A stretch of 64,000 nucleotides of DNA from contig JAUTDP010000012.1 of NCBI GenBank assembly GCA_033439795.1, forward strand, positions 1,116,001 through 1,180,000, in the 5' to 3' direction. A program made the position numbers and the translations under genes. The DNA comes from Sordaria brevicollis. Its lineage: Eukaryota > Ascomycota > Sordariomycetes > Sordariales > Sordariaceae. Positions 61,125 through 64,000 of the stretch are shown piece by piece (the first letter of the stretch is position 1; every line of letters begins with the position of its first letter). Below the pieces are notes generated by a model, which saw only the letters and a list, made by a program, of their open reading frames with translations, made no database searches and was not told the origin of the DNA.

Positions 61125-61426
61125 TATTACGGTAAAAAGGAAGGGCTTATAATAAAATAATAATAATCTTTAATTAATAGAAAATCGTAAAATAAAGAAA
61201 GAAAGAAAACTAATCGTATAAGAATAGAAGCGTAGGCGGAAAAATATAGGCCTTGCGTTCCGTACAATGAATACATTATACAAGTAAATGGCAATACGAC
61301 GTTCGCTAGCATAAATAAGTAACTTGCGACAATAAGTTCGTGGTTCGCCCAATTCCTTGAGCAACCCAGCGACCTTGGTCGTCATATAACCAGTCAGGTG
61401 ACCAGCGGGTGAGCCGTACCGTCACA
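61125..61426 (-). repeat. Gypsy-2 right LTR (5' LTR)
   Basis: This 302-bp partner of the left LTR ends CCGTCACA with its outer bases intact, while its inner edge is mutated (TATTACGGT). CTAAC follows directly. Confidence 0.92.
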
Positions 61427-61431
61427 CTAAC

Positions 61432-61496
61432 CTAGCAAATGTACGGTTATAATATATACCCTTTGGCGGTCGGTTCGATTCCCGGCCGTAGTAAAA
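61432..61496 (+). other. tRNA-like fragment at the Gypsy-2 insertion site
   Basis: GGTTCGATTCC (61,481-61,491) is a perfect RNA polymerase III B box in T-arm-like context (GGTCGGTTCGATTCCCGGCC), followed by a short T-rich stretch a few bases on. Joining the sequence left of Gypsy-2 (GTAGCTAAC) to CTAGC gives TAGCTAACCTAG, about 48 bp upstream and resembling an A box. I could not fold a complete cloverleaf, so this may be a decayed tRNA or a tRNA-derived repeat. Confidence 0.4.
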
Positions 61497-61529
61497 ATAA
61501 AATCTTTTTAAGAATATTTAAAAAGTAAA

Positions 61530-61760
61530 TTAAAAAATAATAAATAAATAATTGTAGATAAATAAATAATAATAAATAAATAATAATGAATAAATAAATA
61601 TTAATTCATAAATAAATAATAATAAATAAAAAAAGAATAATAAATGAATAAATAATAATAAATGAAAAAAGAATAATAAATGAATAGATAAAATAAATAA
61701 ATAAATAAATGAATAAATAAATAAATAAATAAATTAATAAATAAATAAATAAATAAGAAT
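61530..61760 (+). repeat. TAAA/TAATAAA microsatellite tract
   Basis: This is about 230 bp of imperfect AAAT and AATAAT units, ending in an almost pure (AAAT)n run at about 61,690-61,760. It is not RIP-like, because it is a simple repeat on one strand. Confidence 0.85.
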
Positions 61761-61797
61761 GGTAGAAAAAACTTGTTAAAAATTTAATGAAAAATTT

Positions 61798-61905
61798 AGG
61801 AGGTAAATGTTAAGCTCCGCTTCAAGTAAATTTCTGCCCACCCGTATAAAATTTGCCGAAGGCAAATTTTGCGGGGGTACGGGGGCGGCAGCCCTCGTAT
61901 AAGAA
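61798..61905. repeat. Hairpin cluster with inverted partner of 54,075
   Basis: It contains AAGCTCCGCTT (inverse of the left copy), then AAATTTGCCGAAGGCAAATTT (61,849-61,869 or so; 9-bp arms, GAA loop), then a GC-rich run GCGGGGGTACGGGGGCGGCA. Three small palindromes and this C/G block in 100 bp stand out from the AT-rich surroundings. Element ends or a protein-binding array are possible. Confidence 0.6.
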
Positions 61906-62260
61906 GGTTTACCGTACCTTCCTATAACCTATACTAAAGCGGTCCTTTTAAATAGCGTAAATACTATAAATTTAATTATATAATTAATTAAAAAACGCTA
62001 ATTAATTCTTAAGGAATCTCTTAATAACTCTATATACAAATTCTACACGATTAATTACCTTAATACTATAGTTTCTAAACTTCGAAACCATATAATTCCT
62101 AAACTCATTAATCCATAATAGGTAGTATTTACGTAAATAATATATAAATACTATAAAAAAACGGTCGTTAATATATAAAAAAAAAAAAAAAATCGAACGA
62201 AAAAAGTACATAATTTATTATAAGGATAATAATAATAATAAAAGGTAATACTTACGAATT
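61906..62260. other. AT-rich spacer before MULE-2
   Basis: TpA-rich non-coding sequence with a 15-base A run at about 62,178. No feature beyond likely RIP mutation. Confidence 0.4.
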
Positions 62261-64000
62261 TAACGTCGAAACTTATTAATTAATAATTACCATACCCTTT
62301 TAAAGTAACCTTCGTTATTAGCGTATATTACCTTCTTCTAAGCATTTTAAAACCCCTTATACGAATTTTAATAAAACTAACGATTAATATTATACTTTAA
62401 TACTAAATAGGGATAAATTAGGGGGATAATATATAAGCGTTCTATTTATAGGGCGTTTCCTTCGATAGCCGCCGCCCTTACTACTTTACCCTCCTCTTCT
62501 ATTATCCGATTAGCGGCGGCAATATTTACTTCTTTATTTAAGTTATCCGCGGCGGGGTTATCGTTAATATCGCTAATATTATTATCGTTAAGATCGGCGG
62601 CGTTAAGTTCTTACTTTAAACCTTCGTATAACGGCGGATCTAAACCTTCGCCATTTAAATCCCGACGTATTAACGGTAGGACAAGTAGAGTAAAGTCGGG
62701 AATTAATTTATTATTGCGGCGGGGATTAATTAAATTAAATAATATTTAAATCCATTTTTTTTTAATATAAAAATTAACGTTTTTTATAATATATTAAATA
62801 CAAAATTATTATACTACCTCGGGGAATTTAACGAATATTACCTTCTTAAAACCTTTATAAAAATCGGTAATAAATACTTCTAAATTTAATATATCGCTTT
62901 AAAATTATTTAAAATAATCGAAATATTATTAGAAATCTTTTTATATCTCTCTACTCGAAAGACTAAATACGAAATTAAAATTATAACTAAGAGCGTTAAC
63001 GCTAATAATATTCAAAAGGGGGAAATTAAAACGGTTAACCTATATAAAAAAAAAGGGAATTAATAAAAATTCCTAAATAAAGAAGGGGGATAAATTTATC
63101 CATATAATAATAGAAAGAGTATATAAATATATTAAATTTTACTTACTTACTTTATATATATTATCGATTAATATAACGTATAAATAATTCCTCTATATTT
63201 CTAAATACTATTTAAAAATCTAAAATACTCGTCGAATACGTTATTAACTAAATATACTATTATTATAATCGATAAAATACTAAACCCTATAATCGGTTTT
63301 ATATCGTTTTAATAAATCGATTAATATTTTTATTAACGTAAAAGGTCCGTATTTTTCCCTACGAAGGTTCTTCTATATATTTAATACGTCTTAGGGCGTA
63401 ATAAAGAACCTATAACCTCGAAATTCGGTTATAAAATTATCGCTATTAATTTTATAAATATCGTTTTAATTATTATTATTAAAATTAAAATTTTAAAAAA
63501 TATTATTAAAATAGTAAATTATTTACTTTAACGATATTCTAATAATATTTAATAACCTCTCTACCGTATTACGAATCGATTATTTATAACTAATACGAAC
63601 TTACCGACGGTAATTAAAATTAAAGGGTAAATCTTTAATATTAAACGTATAATTATAATTTTTACTAATAATTTCTTTAATAAATTATTTATTACCTTCC
63701 TTCTTACGTAATACGATTCTTATTTAATATAAATAATTAATAACCCGAATCGCTACGTTACGTATATTATATCCCGCCGGCTTATATATACTACTACGGT
63801 TATAACTAAAATTATACCGGTTAATATAGTTATCTTTCTTATTAGTACGGTATCCCTTCTATATTACTACGAAACCGCGCTAATAATAATAAATATAAAA
63901 CGCTATAATAATTTCGGTTAAGGTATTGAATAAACTAATAGAAAACGGTTATTACGGTTAAAATTTTAAAGGAATATATTATCTAATAGCGTATTCGCTA
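62261..64000 (-). pseudogene. MULE-2: second MULE transposase relic, cut by the window end
   Basis: The minus strand shows MULE transposase order. A YLYVILIDNIYKVSK-type block lies near 63,140-63,190. RFNFPLLNIISVNALSYNF is near 62,990-63,040. FITDFYKGFKKVIFV, the catalytic Asp block, lies at about 62,829-62,873. FCI-YIIKNVNFYIKKK, equivalent to the WH...KNV motif, follows. Stops replace Trp/Gln codons. The protein differs from the MULE-1 relic. The 5' end and one terminal repeat lie outside the window, and a left terminal repeat was not located. Confidence 0.68.

Larger units (their letters stand above)
54498..61426 (-). mobile_element. Gypsy-2: chromovirus-type Gypsy LTR retrotransposon, RIP-inactivated
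   Basis: The element is 6,929 bp with 302-bp LTRs (54,498-54,799 and 61,125-61,426) and a perfect 5-bp target duplication CTAAC (54,493-54,497 and 61,427-61,431). The minus strand codes, so the right LTR is 5'. Reverse transcriptase lies near 57,420-57,660. A C-terminal chromodomain relic lies near 54,860-55,140, just before the 3' LTR, which makes it a chromovirus. The gag and 5' region occupies about 59,800-61,000. It is less degraded than Gypsy-1, with open stretches of 60-75 codons, but still has many stops. Confidence 0.92.

Noticed and set aside
61530..61760. CRISPR-like or satellite array
   Set aside because: The units are 3-7 bp simple repeats with no spacers, so this is a microsatellite.

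Overview
The window looks like a filamentous ascomycete chromosome segment, most likely Sordariales and close to Neurospora. The evidence is short 50-300 bp GT-AG introns with CTAAC-type branch points, a large-subunit secreted catalase very like Neurospora CAT-3, and long AT-rich blocks in which CpA/TpG has become TpA. That pattern is the signature of repeat-induced point mutation (RIP). The species assignment is inference.

Region 1 (1-about 16,220) is transposon-rich. A Copia element (1-1896 continued at 9264-about 11,361) is split by a Gypsy LTR element (1897-9258) with 295-bp LTRs and a 5-bp target duplication. A MULE (Mutator-like) DNA transposon with terminal inverted repeats and an 8-bp target duplication occupies 12,802-16,217. 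It sits in a GC-normal but gene-poor tract (11,517-19,990) that holds only short, broken reading frames.

Region 2 (about 19,990-49,500) is ordinary gene space. In order it carries a cytochrome P450 (-), a 65-residue Cys-rich protein (-), a DUF1749 alpha/beta hydrolase (-), a membrane-anchored kelch protein (-), an unrecognised 692-residue repeat-containing basic protein (-), SYF2 (+), a COQ11-like Rossmann protein (-), the YEATS protein YAF9 (+), inositol-pentakisphosphate 2-kinase IPK1 (-), the ERMES subunit MDM34 (+), an equilibrative nucleoside transporter (-) and catalase-3 (-). These are mostly housekeeping genes with no obvious shared pathway. syf2/coq11, yaf9/ipk1 and mdm34/transporter are convergent. 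The 692-residue gene/syf2, coq11/yaf9 and ipk1/mdm34 are divergent. A 324-bp MITE with 34-bp perfect inverted repeats and an 8-bp target duplication lies between coq11 and yaf9. The yaf9 reading frame continues as coiled coil for 81 codons past its stop.

Region 3 (about 49,500-64,000) is intergenic sequence passing into a second RIP-mutated block. It holds an unassigned AT-rich element (about 52,490-54,080), a chromodomain-bearing Gypsy element (54,498-61,426; 302-bp LTRs, TSD CTAAC) inserted next to a tRNA-like sequence, a TAAA-type microsatellite, a cluster of small hairpins, and a second MULE transposase relic that runs off the end of the window.

No intact transposon protein, CRISPR array, rRNA or complete tRNA was found. 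Exon boundaries come from splice consensus, frame closure and family knowledge, with no transcript evidence.
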